The notes under the pieces are model-generated. The model was not told the DNA's origin, did not search any database, and saw nothing but the letters and a program-made list of their open reading frames with translations. A program made the translations under genes and the position numbers. Source: Salvator merianae (Eukaryota; Chordata; Lepidosauria; Squamata; Teiidae). From it: a stretch of DNA of 64,000 nt. Every line of letters begins with the position of its first letter. The stretch's first letter is position 1. Positions 10,451 to 22,489 of this stretch are shown piece by piece. The stretch covers positions 73,178,113-73,242,112 of the forward strand of contig QVOM02000042.1 in the NCBI GenBank assembly GCA_003586115.2, in the 5' to 3' direction.

Positions 10451-11577
10451 TAAACTTTTTGATTTGTTTCATCTTTGGAGCTTTTACAATTCAGGATGTT
10501 TCTCTCTGTGTCTCTTTTTCTCTGGGAGGGTGTAAAAGAAGAGAGCATACCTGCTCATCTGCACAGGTTTTGCTCTGCACAGGCAGGCATCATCTACCTC
10601 CCCGCAAAAATCTTGTCAGGAGATTTCCAGGCAGAAGTATAAATCAGCTCCCAAAGTATGTAGGCTCTGAGCATTGCTGGTGATCATATGATGGGCTATA
10701 AAGCCCAACTTTGGCACAGGAAAAGAGAGGGGCAAGATCAAGATCCCTTGTGGTCTACAGGCACTATACACTCTGGTTATGGATAGTCATTTATGAAGAC
10801 TGCTTATGATTTAAAGTGATTCCTCAAACTGGTGTGTAGGCCTGATACTACAATGGCACAAAAGTCTATGCAAGAGAAGACTGCAGATGCTCATGGCCAC
10901 TGTGGCCACTGCAGATTGCGGAGACACTTCACTAGAGAGTGTGGAATTAAGTGCAAACACAGCCCATGTAAGAGCACAGGGCATAAGTCACCAGTGACTC
11001 CAACTGGACATTACCTCCTTGTAGAGACAGCCAAAGTTATAAAGGTGGGCCAGCAAGGCAGTTGAGATGGACAGGATATGAATTTCTTTATTGCTTACCT
11101 TTTGTTTTTGTTCTATTCCATCCCTTTTCAAAGCTATTGAAAAAAGCTTCCTCTGTTCCCAGAATTTCTTCTGCCATGAGAAGGAGGAGGAGCCTAAGCT
11201 CTTCTTTTATGACAGCTTTTGATAGTTCTTCCTATGATTTTTCCAGCTTTTCACGCCTACAGGTATGGTGTAGTTCTCTCCTAGTCTCCAACTAACCAGG
11301 TCCTTCCCCAGATCCAGGCTTTGTTTTTCCCACCTGCCTTTGTTCCTACCCCTCCTGTTGGCCCACTCAGAAAAAACACTTCTGGAAGATTTGAAAAGAG
11401 AAAGAAGAAAAGAAAGAAAAAGCAAGGAGAATAATGGAGGAAGGCTGGTGGAGAAATTCACATCTCCATAGCATTTAGACTGCATTGCAGGGTGGTGGTG
11501 GTGTTCATGTGTTTTTATTGCCTCCTCTTCTTTCTTCTTTCTCCCATGGCTCTGTTTAGCCATGTGGTTAAGAATTC
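10451..11577. other. intergenic, one zinc-knuckle-like frame
   Basis: Apart from the small frame at 10832-11065, listed separately, nothing recognisable was found. Confidence 0.4.
10832..11065 (+). other. short open frame with a CCHC-like motif (doubtful)
   Basis: A 77-residue frame reads CGHCRLRRHFTREC, which fits C-x2-C-x4-H-x4-C, the retroelement Gag zinc-knuckle spacing, followed by CKHSPCKSTGH. There is no neighbouring polymerase, LTR or splice structure. It may be a Gag-like fossil or a chance frame. I do not assign a gene. Confidence 0.2.
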
Positions 11578-11580
11578 AAA

Positions 11581-12049
11581 GAGTCTTTTTGCATTTGCTG
11601 ACTAGTGAATTGCAGTTGCTCACTAGGCAAGCACATTCACACCTTGTGTCAGCCTGCATCATTTGGAGCAGTCTCCAGCTGCTCCCAATTACACCTAGCT
11701 GTGAAGCACTAAATTGTGCTCTACACCCTGACCAGGAGCAGCTAGCCTGCTCCTGGTAAAGTGTGTTTGCACCAACTTCCAGGTGGGAACACACAACTGC
11801 ATGGTGTGCCACGGCTGTGCCTGAGTGATCCATGGCATTGTCAGTCACTATGGGAGCAGTCAGATGTTTCCTGGCCACTGCCATGGTGAGGATCAGGAAC
11901 AGAACACCAGCATTCACAGTGTGAATGCTGGTATCCTGCTGGTGTTTTGTTCCAGGGTCCCACAGTAAACAGTGTCTGCACTGTGAGGTTCATTCTACCT
12001 TAGAACAGGATAGTTATCCTGTTCTAAGGTGGAAAGTGCAAAAATACCC
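11581..12049. mobile_element. non-autonomous TIR element, TSD AAA
   Basis: Ends GAGTCTTTTTGCATTTGC and (reverse strand) GGGTATTTTTGCACTTTCC, flanked by AAA at 11578-11580 and 12050-12052. It has an inner hairpin (ttagaacaggatagttatcc) near the right end and shares phrases with 19052 and 28195. Length is 469 bp, non-coding. Confidence 0.72.
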
Positions 12050-12082
12050 AAAGGCTTCACTTTTGCTGTCCTGCTAAACTAT

Positions 12083-12589
12083 GGGCGTTTTTGCACTTAC
12101 ATGAGATAAACGGAGATAAACGGAGCAATAGCAGGCTTCAGGCCAGTGAAGATGAGGTCTGGTGGGTGCAATTTGCACTACCTAGCAAAGGAAAAGTCTG
12201 CAAGTTGACCAGCAGAGGGAGCAGTGCAAATGGGAATGCACTAGGCAGGAAGCTTCTTTGAAATCACAGAGACTACATATGAAAACATGGAACTACGAAT
12301 CTGGCCATAGAGCTAGGAATTGAAAAAAAGAAAGGTGTGTTTTTGAAGCGGGCCCCTCCCCGCCACCTTTTTAGACCCAGCAGCAGTGTGAACACACCTC
12401 CCTCGATCTGCGCTTGATCGCGCAGGTCAGAATCAGGACAGCAAATTACTTCTCTAGCCTTCCCCAGCTTCAGGTGAGCATCAGGTGCACCTTGGTGCAA
12501 TTCAGGACACCTGGGGCCATTAGTGAGTGCAGATGCACTTGACTAGCGAGAGAACAAGAACGTTCTTCTTGCTAAGTGTGAAAACACAA
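12083..12589. mobile_element. non-autonomous TIR element, TSD TAT
   Basis: Ends GGGCGTTTTTGCACTTA and (reverse strand) TTGTGTTTTCACACTTA, with TAT on both sides (12080-12082, 12590-12592). Length is 507 bp; no transposase. Confidence 0.72.
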
Positions 12590-12592
12590 TAT

Positions 12593-15300
12593 GTTGCTCC
12601 TGTTGCAGAAAACTCCTTCCTACAACTTCTCCAAAGTTTATGCTGCTGCTTTGTTCATTTGCTATTTCTCTTTTCTCTTTCTCCTGAAAGCTTGTCATCT
12701 GTATTTGCTGGCAATCTTGGCTTGGCCTCTTTCCTCCAAACAGCACTCTTACCTGTTGTTGCTGTTGCCCACTGAATTCTCCACTCAGATTCTCACAAAG
12801 GCAGGAGCTTCTAAATGCAGAGACATTAAAAACCCAAATAACAATGGAGAGAAGTGGTAAAATTTTAGATACTAGAAATAAAACTTTGGTTCTTGTTAAG
12901 GCACGTCAGGTACTTAAAGATCCGTACTGAGTTGCTTCCATGATGTGGAACGTTTATTTGGCAGAAGCAAGGCTCCCTCCGGACATCACTTACCTATTCC
13001 ACTAGTTTTGGATATTCTGGAACAAAGCCCTCCCAGGATTATCTCACTTTGCCCAGATGTTAGGTTGATAACATCTTTTTAACAGTTTAACATGTCAAAC
13101 AGTGATGCAATACCTTAAATCCGGAATATCAGGTCTATAGTCCAGAACTGTATTGGGAGCATCATGATCACATCTGGCAAATCAAATGCTATTCCATAAT
13201 AATTAGGGGGCTTTGATTCTGTCTGGACGCAGCCTCAAACATAGGCTTGTCCATCTGATTTCTGCCACAAAATGAGATCAAGCTGAACAGATGTCCAGAT
13301 CTGGTTCAAGGTGAGCATGATATAGCTGAGAGCTGTCTTGTTGCTTTGGTCATCCATTTTCCACCCCAGTTTACAAGGCAGAAGCTGCAGCTGTTACTAA
13401 GAACTCATTCAAAATTAGCTGGATGATGAAGCAGGACTTGCCCATCATTAGTTAAGTAGAAGACTTTTCAGGTATTGGAAGACATTACAGTTGCATGTTT
13501 TTGTGTGTGTTTGCTGGAAGTCAGACAGCCACAAACACCACATGGCATTTAGACCTTTAGGTTGTCTAGCCAGTCTTCGTTTGACTTTCTAATTTATAGA
13601 CAAAATGATACTTTTCTAACCACTCCAGATCATCCTTGTGTGTATTCACAAACAACGCACCATCATTTATCAGCAATTTCAACACCTTCTGCTCTGTCTG
13701 CCCTCACTTTAATTACAGTTTGTTTGACAGCAAAATGCAGAAACCTCAGAAAACCATATCTCATTATCTGATCTGAGACGCTCCTTCAAGTTTTATATAA
13801 CACAAACTTCTAAATGTTTTCAAAGGATCAGAATAAGCTGACATTCTATCCTGCCCCAAAATAGTTGCTTTCAGCAGTTTTGTCTTTGATACTGAAGTTG
13901 GAATAAGAAGCCGTCCACAGGTCGTGGGCTCATTTTCAGCCTCTGTCTTCAGTACTATTGATGAAAACTGGACCGCCCCCCCCCCCCCCCGTGGACAAAC
14001 ATATATTACCCTCTGTTCTCCAGGGCACTTTTTAAATTAGTACTTATGATGATCTCAAATAGGTTATTTAAGTAAGATTTCTGTCTGTTCACAGCTGGAG
14101 TTGTTCAAGATCAACTGGAAACCAGCACATCAATATTCACTCAGTTTTCTTCTCTACATTTGCTTCATGTTAATGTGGTTCCTTGCCAAAATAAAAGCAA
14201 ATGCAATACCAAAATGGAGAAAAGGACTGTAGGCATGCATAAACTATCCCCGTGCTAGTTTAGAAATAATGATTTCAGTTTGAATGGAAATACTGCATGT
14301 GTCGCCATATTGGGGAGAAACTGTGGCTAAGCATCTGCTGTCTAAATGCTACATGTATCCTAGGTCAGTTTCACCACAGGACATATCTCTCTTACTAGCT
14401 TTTCTAAAGTCCTGTTCTAGTCACCTTCTTTTGTTTCCCAGCCTCCAAAGTAGAAGATCACTGGTCAGGAACAGTCAGGAGACCACTGTAAAGTGAGTTT
14501 TCATTGAAGTTCTCCCCAGTGCAAATTTGTGCCAGCAAAAGGTCCATGTGGTCAAAATATTCTGAGAAAGACCAGAAGCTGGGAAGCAGAGCTTGCATTC
14601 CTAGGTGGCACCTCGCACTATCCAAATGAACTGTCTAAAAGCTGCCAAGGCTTCCTTTCTTCTAAGATTTACAGCTCCAGCTAAAGCCAGTTCTGGACAT
14701 TTCCTCCTCATGCTAGGAGGAAGAAGAGGGTTAATTCAAAAAGACCCATAATTATTTTATTTTATTTTATTTTTTTGCTTTTGCCCTATGGCCTGCTGCC
14801 CGTGGAAATGAACAGTACAATCACATAACATGATCGTATTTAACCATGTAAAGCAGCCACTAGGAGCAGGACAAACATGCAGAGGAAGACCCCATCTAAG
14901 CTCTAGTCATGTAAGAGGATGATCTGGTAAGGCAAACATTCTCTGCAAGGGTACACAGAAGGGACCCATGACTCAGATCATAGGAAACAACATATCTCTT
15001 AGCTGTCCCTCCAACACTACTTGGTTCCCTTCCTCTAGGATTGTCTTCATAACAATCCTGAAGATGACAACTCTGAAGGTACCCAGACCATCTTGGGGAG
15101 TTAGCAACCCCAGTTGTGATCCATGGATAAGGACCCAGCCGTACAATTGAAAGCAGAGTCTTCCACTTCATGCAGAAAATCCAAGTGGAGAAAGTATCAT
15201 CTGCTTCCTCATGAGCAGATAATTTCAGGTGATAGACAGCTTGCTGATGGAGGAGGAAAGAGAATGATCTGTAAGCTCAGTGAATGAAGTGAAGCAGCAT
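12593..15300. other. intergenic; poly-C tract only
   Basis: No supported gene. A run of 15 C lies at 13976-13990. Low-complexity TTTTA sequence occurs near 14755. The rest shows nothing I recognise. Confidence 0.4.
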
Positions 15301-15319
15301 TTTGGGTTAAAATCTCATT

Positions 15320-18085
15320 TTAAAAAACCAGTTTGGTCTTCCTTTATGACTGAAAGCATTACTTCCCAAGGTGTCAAGATACCAGTCAATATTTTTAGAT
15401 TCTGATTCCGTACTGATATAGACCTGTATGACTCTGATGACTTTAGATCACTATGAAGCTTAAAAATTGGGATAATCCATGAATCTTTCCATGATTATGG
15501 GAGTCTCCTTGTTCTAAAACTAAATTAAATAGTTCAGCTAGATGTGGTGTCAGTGGTTCCACAAATGATTTATAGAAGGAGGAAGGAATCCCATCTAGAT
15601 CTGGAGATTTATTAGCTTTTAGCTTTCAGACGTGATGTTTTACAGCTTCAAGAAAAAATGGAGCATTGATCTTTCTGTGTTGCTGTTTTGAAATTTCAGG
15701 CATCTTTGCATTCCAATTAGGTCAGCGCTTCATATGATTTTGGATGGCTGGAAGAACAAGAATCAACTAGCAATATTTAATCTTGATCTATATATGGCAT
15801 TTGATTCATTGGATAACACATATTTACTTATACTATTGGATAACCTGAAACTTGAAGACAGGTCTATTAACATAATAGAAAGTATTTATAGGAATAACAA
15901 GGAAAAAAAGAGTGAATCATTTAAAACTTTAAAAGGAATCATTTAAATGAATCATTTAAAATAATCATTTAAAATTTTAAAAGGAACAAAATAAGGGTGC
16001 CCCATGTCTCTTTGTTATTCAATTTAGCAATAGAATAATTGGCAGACATAATCTGTAGTACAGACAAAATAAGAGGATATGATTTAGATTTGAATGCAAT
16101 TAAAATTAATCTTTATGTGGATGACATTATTATTAACAAAAGATCCATTGGCCACAGTAATAGAACTAATACCTATAACCCAAAAATTTAATTTTGTGTC
16201 AGTTTTCAAAATAAATGTATAAAGTTAGAAATAATGAATTTTAATACTTAATACCAGGTATTCAACAACAAACTCAAAAATGTGTCTAGAATTAAGATAA
16301 ATAATAAAAACATAAAATATTTAGGAATAATAATATTAAAAATATAAATAAGATAATAAAATACAACTATATCCCAATACTGGGGGAAATTTACAAAGAT
16401 GTAAAATCTTGGATAAACAGAAAATATTCAACTTCAGGCAAAATAGCTATATTAAAAATGAAAATTATATCAAAGTTATTTTTTCTTTTTCAATGTCTAC
16501 CTATCCTCCCCTCCCAAGGGTATGTTAGTAAAAACAGAACAAAAACTGAAAAAGTTTGTTTTTGGCAGCTACAAACCATGCTTGTCAAAACATTTCTTAC
16601 AAAATCACACTGGTGTTACTCTAATATTGAACTGTAGTTCAGTATGTTCAAAACTGCTCAGATTTTACCATACTTTTTTGACATTCCAACCCTTGGGACT
16701 GAAATAGACAGATACCCAGAATTAGAAACAATTTTGGTTGAGTATGACATTGAGAATAAAAGTATGAAACTTGAGTATATGGATGCAATAACAAGAACAG
16801 TATTTGATGGAAGAAGAGAAGTTTAAAAACTAACTCTACATAAAGCTTTTTTTCAGCAGAATCAGAATCTACTCAGCCACAGGCAAGTGGCTGGCTGATA
16901 GCAGCTCTATTAGAAAGTTCAGAAATAAAAGATATTATGGAAAATCCAGTTACAGAGTTAGAAAAGCTTCCAAGTCCCTAAATAACTCTATAAAAGAAGC
17001 AGATTCACAATGTTGCTTAAAAGCCCTTCTATGTCATATTTAGGATTGAAGTCAACATGGGAGGGAGATTTGAAAGCAACAATTCACAGTGAGGAATGCA
17101 GTAGAATAATCCACAGAAAGGAGGCATGGTACTCATTAGTTAAAATAAAAGAAATGGTGATGAAGATTAAATGTAGATGGCATAGAACTCCCCTTCCACT
17201 GTCCTGTTTCAATATTACAGTCTCCCCAATATGCTGGAGGGGAAGCTCAGTGAAGGGAACATCTTTCCACCTATGGTGGGATTGTGAACCAGTTAAAAAA
17301 TATGAGAAGAGTCAAGGAAGAACACAAAAGATACTGAAAAAGAAAGTCACCTTCAGCCCTCAGTTCTGCTGTCTGCTACATTTTCATGTAGATAACTTTT
17401 CTATTAGAAACAAATCTTTGCTAAGACATTTGATAATTGCAGCACAATTTACCATAACACAAGCTTTGAAAAACTGGTCAAAATTTGAATATAAAAAGAT
17501 GATGTGATAAATTCTAGGGAGTGGCTATAGCTCAGTGGCATAGCAAACTGCCTGGAGACCAGAAGGTCACTGGTTTGATTCCTAGTCTCTTCCTGGATGT
17601 AGCCAATAGCAAACCACTTCTATATCTCTGCCAAGAAAATTGCATGGAGGTAACCTTGGAATCAACCAGGAGTCGGCCATAACTCAGAGGTACCCAATAA
17701 CAACAAAAACAACAATGATCCCCAAACTCTGAAACATTGCAGTGAGTGAATTTTTATGGGAAAATGGAGGCTCAGCCTATTCAAGAACCTTTTCTCCCAA
17801 TATGGAAGCCTTTGATTGATAGACTGAATACAACAGAAGTATGTTATTTCCCCTCAAAAACAGATCTGGCTTGTGTGAAAATAGATATCTGATGAACCTC
17901 CTGATCCACTGAATCTTTTGGAATTACAAACTCAAGGGTCTTGGGTGCACTCTCAGGGTATGTTAGTTTACACTGTATTATAAATAACTGTGTGCATTTT
18001 GAAATGTATGATTTATGGTTGTGTTGTGTTATGTTACAAATGTTCATTTTTGTGTCAGTGTATTGGAATAAATAAATAAATGATT
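15320..18085 (+). mobile_element. decayed L1 with 5' inversion (twin priming)
   Basis: Two adjoining L1 ORF2 pieces lie in opposite orientation. On the minus strand, about 15715 down to 15320, the translation contains SPDLDGIPSSFYKSF and LFNLVLEQG and ends at EDQTGFL, which is the RT region before the catalytic block. From about 15734 on the plus strand the next part of the same protein follows: AIFNLDLYMAFDSL, then LYVDDIIIN near 16110. Near 17180-17310 comes the C-terminal KIKCRWHRTPLPL...CWRG...FHLWWDCE block, with QFTITQALKNW near 17440. A 3' tail with AATAAATAAATAAA closes it near 18083. This is the arrangement produced by twin priming during L1 insertion. Many stops and frameshifts and a local duplication of atcatttaaaa units (15914-15985) show it is dead. 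A SINE interrupts it at 17517. Confidence 0.8.
17517..17715 (+). mobile_element. tRNA-derived SINE
   Basis: Starts GGGAGTGGCTATAGCTCAGTGG, with a Pol III A-box (TAGCTCAGTGG) and a B-box (GGTTTGATTCC about 35 bp on). The body contains agcaaaccacttct and gtcggccataactcag, as in other amniote tRNA SINEs. It ends in an aacaacaaaaacaac tail. It is inserted in the L1 3' region. Confidence 0.75.
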
Positions 18086-18089
18086 TTGT

Positions 18090-18728
18090 TTGCCGACTGT
18101 TGCAGCTTTCACAATGCCTCTCTTCTCCTCCAGCAAGCTGTCAGCCACCTAAACCTATTTGCTTCTGAGAAAGCTGATAATTTTAAGCAGGCAATGTTTC
18201 TTTGTCCTTCCCCCATGTTAGAAGGAATCTTGAAGGCCTCACTTTGATCTCTCCAAATCCCATCTGGATGTCCAACAGATCAAAACATAGTCTGGAAAGA
18301 TAAAAATGAGAATTCCTGCCATGTAATTCATCCAAAATACAATAAAGAAATACATTTTTTCATGATGCTTTAACACTTGAGCTAGATAGGACACTGCAAC
18401 ATCAAGCTAGCAGTTGACACATGGTGAGCAGCCCCAAAATGCCTCTGCCTCTCCCTGTCCAGAGCAGCCCCTTAGCTCAGGGGCCAACCATTTTTCACTC
18501 CCGAGCCTTGGCACAACAAGCCAGTAGTCCCAGTGGTTTGTGGGTAAAGCCAGCCATGTGTCCCACCACATCTAAGAATCCTAAAATCTCCAGTGGGAAA
18601 AGAGGGAAAATGCTGCCTGATCCAGAGACTTATTTAGGTAGGATTTCCCTCCACAGATAAAAAGAAGGAAAGAGCAAGGGAAGAAAAAAAAAAAAAAAAC
18701 ACTTCAAATTTACTTGCACTTGCTAAAC
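18090..18728. other. intergenic, nothing recognised
   Basis: An A-rich run lies near 18685. No gene or clear repeat was seen. Confidence 0.4.
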
Positions 18729-18731
18729 AGG

Positions 18732-18911
18732 GGCCCTTTCTGCACTTGGCCTTATTGAGGATTATATCTCAGAATAGGGACCTGCCATCCACATGCTAGT
18801 GCAAACTATAAAAGGTCTTGCCCAGGGCCTACCATAGTCTGCACTAGCATGCAGATGGCAGGTCCCTATTCTGGGATATAGTCCAGAATAAAGCCAAGTG
18901 CAGAAAAGCCC
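18732..18911. mobile_element. 180-bp palindromic TIR element, TSD AGG
   Basis: A near-complete palindrome with ends GGCCCTTTCTGCACTTGGCC and (reverse) GGGCTTTTCTGCACTTGGC. It is flanked by AGG at 18729-18731 and 18912-18914. It is the same length as the copies at 53766 and 59111, and very similar to the latter. Confidence 0.85.
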
Positions 18912-18957
18912 AGGGCATCCAACCCTGGCCCAAATAGAGTTTTGATGGGGTAGACTG

Positions 18958-19196
18958 CCAGTGGTCAGAATCCTGCTTCTTCTGTACACATGTTCCCAAA
19001 GTCACCACGTTTGTCTGTTGTGAGATCTGAATAGATGTTGTACAGAGTAAGGGGCCTTTTCACACTTACCATCATAGAGCAGGATAATTATACTTACTCT
19101 GTACAACATCTATTCAGATCTCACAACAGACAAACGTGGTGACTTTGGGAACATGTGTACAGAAGAAGCAGGATTCTGACCACTGGATAATTATAC
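18958..19196. repeat. perfect 93-bp inverted duplication with direct-repeat scar
   Basis: The segment 18958-19050 recurs as its exact reverse complement at 19094-19186; I compared all 93 bases. The second arm lies inside the DNA transposon that starts at 19052 and is bracketed by GGATAATTATAC at 19082-19093 and 19185-19196. The 43-bp spacer between the arms is the transposon's left end. The structure looks like copying of the nearby opposite strand followed by return to the original template. Confidence 0.92.
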
Positions 19197-19605
19197 TGTT
19201 CTATAGTGGTATGAACCATGTAGTGCAGACACTGTCCACACTGTGTAGCCTTAAAACTTACCTTCAGTAGGCTACCAGCATTCGCCTTGTTGGGTCCTGA
19301 CCATGGCAGTGCTGGGAAGTGTCCGGCCACTGCCAAGGTGACCATCAGCACCATGCAGGTGCAATCAGATGATCATGCAGGTGCAATTGTGCAGGTCCAG
19401 CCACTGCGGCAAGTGCAAACGCACTTTACTGGGAGCTGGATACCAGCTCCTGGTAAAGCTGTGGAGCACTAATTAGTGTTCCATAGCTAGGAGTGATCGA
19501 GTGTGGCAGTAGCCCGCTCCTGGCCACTCGAGCCTCTGCAAACTGCAGAAGCACTTTGCTAGCAAGCGTCCCTGATATATGCTAGCACGAAGTGTGAACA
19601 GACCC
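19052..19605. mobile_element. non-autonomous TIR element, interrupted
   Basis: Ends GGGCCTTTTCACACTTACC and (reverse) GGGTCTGTTCACACTTCG. The flanks are AAG and AGG, so the 3-bp duplication is unclear. The interior resembles 28195 and 46638 (ccaggagctg...gtggagcactaatta, tgctagcaag). It is interrupted by the 93-bp inverted copy at 19094-19186. Confidence 0.75.
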
Positions 19606-19608
19606 AGG

Positions 19609-20747
19609 TTGATCATGAGTGTCCTACACAGCTACATTACATCTAAAAAACTGTTTCTGCACAGCCTGGTCCACATGCAAGTATAAACTGCACAACAGTT
19701 TGCTGGTGATGGATATACACAGACCACCATCTATGAACATTCTTAAAAGTGACAATGACCTCATGAAATAAGGAGGTATAATATATTTTCCAGGGAGATC
19801 ATATTGTTTACCTTGGGCAGTATTAGTTCTGAGCCAAGGCCCAGACTCATCTTCTAATGCTGTTTCATGCCTAAATACTTTTCTAACATTTTTCTTTCTG
19901 AATTTCTTTTTCATCTTAAAGTATCAAATGCTAGCCCTTCGCTTCTCCAAATTCACTTTGTTAAAATATATCTAGGACATCTAAATAATGCAATTTCCAT
20001 TGATGTCCTCTAGAATTCAATTCTTGAATTCTTTAGGCACTTTCAAAAATTTCCCCTGAGAATCAGGAAATTTGACAAAGTAATTTTGCTGTGAGCCTTT
20101 AATTTGAGAGATGAAAGCACATCAAATCACATCACAGTGGGAATCAAATGCCTGACTGCTACTTTTGTCCTTCTGCTTCCTAAGTTAAGAAATGATCAGT
20201 GAAAATAGAAAGCTCCACACTGGGAAAAAGAGACAGCTTTACTTGTACAATTTCATTTAGACACAAGGAATAGCAAGTATAAAATCTTTATATGGAGGTA
20301 GATCTCCAGAGCAAGTGTGGGGTATATATTTTCCAACGTTAATTGCCAGAAATTTACTAGATGTCGTTTCAGTTTCATATGACAGAAATATCTCTTTTTT
20401 TTTCCAGCTAGAGGTATAACCTCTTTCTGAGAAGAAATTAAATGGCTGCTACTTTTTTGCAGACGCTGAGCAGTTTTAAATATATGAAGGATTTCAAATC
20501 TCCAATCTACTAGCATAAAGCTTAAGTTAATACCTTTAAAAGCAATCCAAACAGTGGCTAAATGGCAATCCTACTTTCACTGTGAAAAGGCAAAGAAGTG
20601 ATTATTATCATTTGGGTAACCAAGGAGTCAAAAGAGAGGGATTTCTCCTGTTCTGAAGAATTCTAGGACTTTTGGAATGGAAGACTCCAAATGAGGCCAA
20701 TGGACATGGTTTAGGGCTTACACACTCAGATCACGTCATCACTTACA
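19609..20747. other. intergenic, nothing recognised
   Basis: AT-rich sequence; no supported gene or clear repeat. Confidence 0.4.
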
Positions 20748-21370
20748 AGCATATTTATTTATATTTATTTATACTTTTCTCCTGCCAAAGTCTCAGGGCG
20801 GGTTGCAAAGAAATGAAAACATACCCACTAAAAATGATAACAGTACCTGAAAGCGAGGAGGGGAAGCTGTTCCCTCAGCCAAAAGCTAGGTTTAATAAGT
20901 GCATCTTTACCAGTCTACTAAATATATATAGTAAAGATACCTGGCAGAGCTCAGAGGGGAGACTATTCCATAGTTTGAGGGCTACCACTGAGTAGGCCCT
21001 ATCCTAAGTAGCCACTTCTACTGAAGGTGGTGGTACAACCAGGATGGCCTTATCTGCAGATCTTAAGGCATGTTCAGGCTGATATGGGAGAAGGTGATGC
21101 TTTAGATATATGGGACTCAAGCTGTTTAGGGGCTGAATTGGGTTCAGTAACAAATTGGCAGCCAGCACAGCTCTTTTCAGACTGCTGTGATGTGCCTCCA
21201 GCCAGCAGTGCCAGTTAGCAGTCTCACTGCTGCATTCTGCACCAGCTGCAGCTTCTAAAACATCTTCAAGGGCAGCTCCACATAGAATGCATTACAATAG
21301 TCCAATCTGGAAGTTACCAGAGCATGGATTATTATGGCCAGATCATCTCTGTCCATCTAGGTTTCTGCAA
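20748..21370 (-). mobile_element. interspersed repeat with LINE-type 3' tail
   Basis: On the minus strand this ends in aacccgccctgagactttgg and a (TAAA)-rich tail, the 3' tail common to CR1/L2-type elements and their SINEs in reptiles. The body (aaattggcagccagcacagc, gcattacaatagtccaatct) resembles a widespread amniote interspersed repeat that I cannot name with certainty. Non-coding. Confidence 0.5.
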
Positions 21371-22061
21371 CTGTGAACAGGGATGAGTAGGCCCTCCAAA
21401 CACACACATGAAAACTTCAAAATGGCAGTTTCAGGGGCAGCAGTAGAACCATAAAACTCCTTTCTGATGCTGCCTGAAGCTTGCAGAGGCCTGGTGGGAT
21501 GACGAACCTGGTACTGAGGTCAGCAATCTGGAGATGCATCCTATATCACAGAGAATCCTGTATATCCTTGTAAAAAATCCTGATCTTGACTGAAGATCTT
21601 CAGCCAGTGCAATGCAGCCTTAAGCTTTTAATTAGAAAAGTACACACAAATCTTGCAAAAAAATAAAATAAAATGCTAGTATTTAAATTGCCAGCATAAA
21701 ATGCAGGAACACCTACAAGGAAAAGAAAAGAAGCTTCTAACTTTTGAATTAGTGTCCTCTTTTTCTGACTTTCTCAATGCTATAAATTCATTTATTGCAG
21801 TTGTATTTGAAGTGGCATAATAAGGGTGACCCAACCACAGCTATCCAGGTGTTGATGAACTTTAAATCCCCAAAGTCTCAGTCAGTCAGGAACGGTGGAG
21901 GCTGTGGAGCAACATCTGTTAGTCACTCTTTTCATCTCTTTTTATCTTCACAGCACCTCTAGGATGCAGATTAAGCTGCAAGCCAATGACTAACCCAGCT
22001 GACCTGGTAAGCATCACAAATCAGTGGTAGATTTGAATTCTGGTCTCCAGAATTACAGGCT
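21371..22061. other. intergenic; possible foldback repeat
   Basis: Around 21840-21900 the sequence tgttgatgaactttaaatcc resembles the small foldback repeats noted at 35224 and 37285. Otherwise nothing was recognised. Confidence 0.35.
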
Positions 22062-22489
22062 GGCTCCAGACACTGGCTGAATATCACAGCAGCAAGCGTT
22101 ATTCTGGAGAAAAGCCCCTTCGGAATACTCACTTTTTGCTTAGCGTGCAGTCTTGCACTGTCTGTATGCATTTTTGTGACTTGTACATTCAGGTATTTCG
22201 CTAGCGTGAAATACCCAAATGTGCATGTCGCCTCCTCTGCGCATGCCATCGTTTTTTGGTCCCTGCGCATGTGTGGTGGCCACAGCAAAAATGGCTGCTC
22301 TGTCCAGAAGGTAAGTAATAGTGCTATTTTGGGGAAAACTGCCATCAATACAGGGTTTTTCTGCAGTAAGTTATCACGTGTTTTAGTGGGGATATAGCAA
22401 AGCTATGGTGGGGTTGCCACAGATATGTGTGGCAATCCCACCATAGTGCGGCCATAATGGTGAGATATTTCCCCTGTCTGGACAGGGCC
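22062..22489. mobile_element. non-autonomous TIR element (second family)
   Basis: The right end reads gtctggacagggcc and the left ggctccagaca. Shared interior phrases aaggtaagtaatag, tatgg/cagcggggttgcc/accaca and caatcccaccatag recur at 42892-43179. Target duplication was not resolved. Confidence 0.55.

Noticed and set aside
17010..17507. 165-residue frame that could be a gene
   Set aside because: It contains the L1 ORF2 C-terminal CRWH...CWRG...LWWDCE block and follows the L1 RT remnants.
17517..17600. tRNA gene candidate with A and B boxes
   Set aside because: It continues into a SINE body with a tail, and the tRNA fold and 3' end are not maintained.
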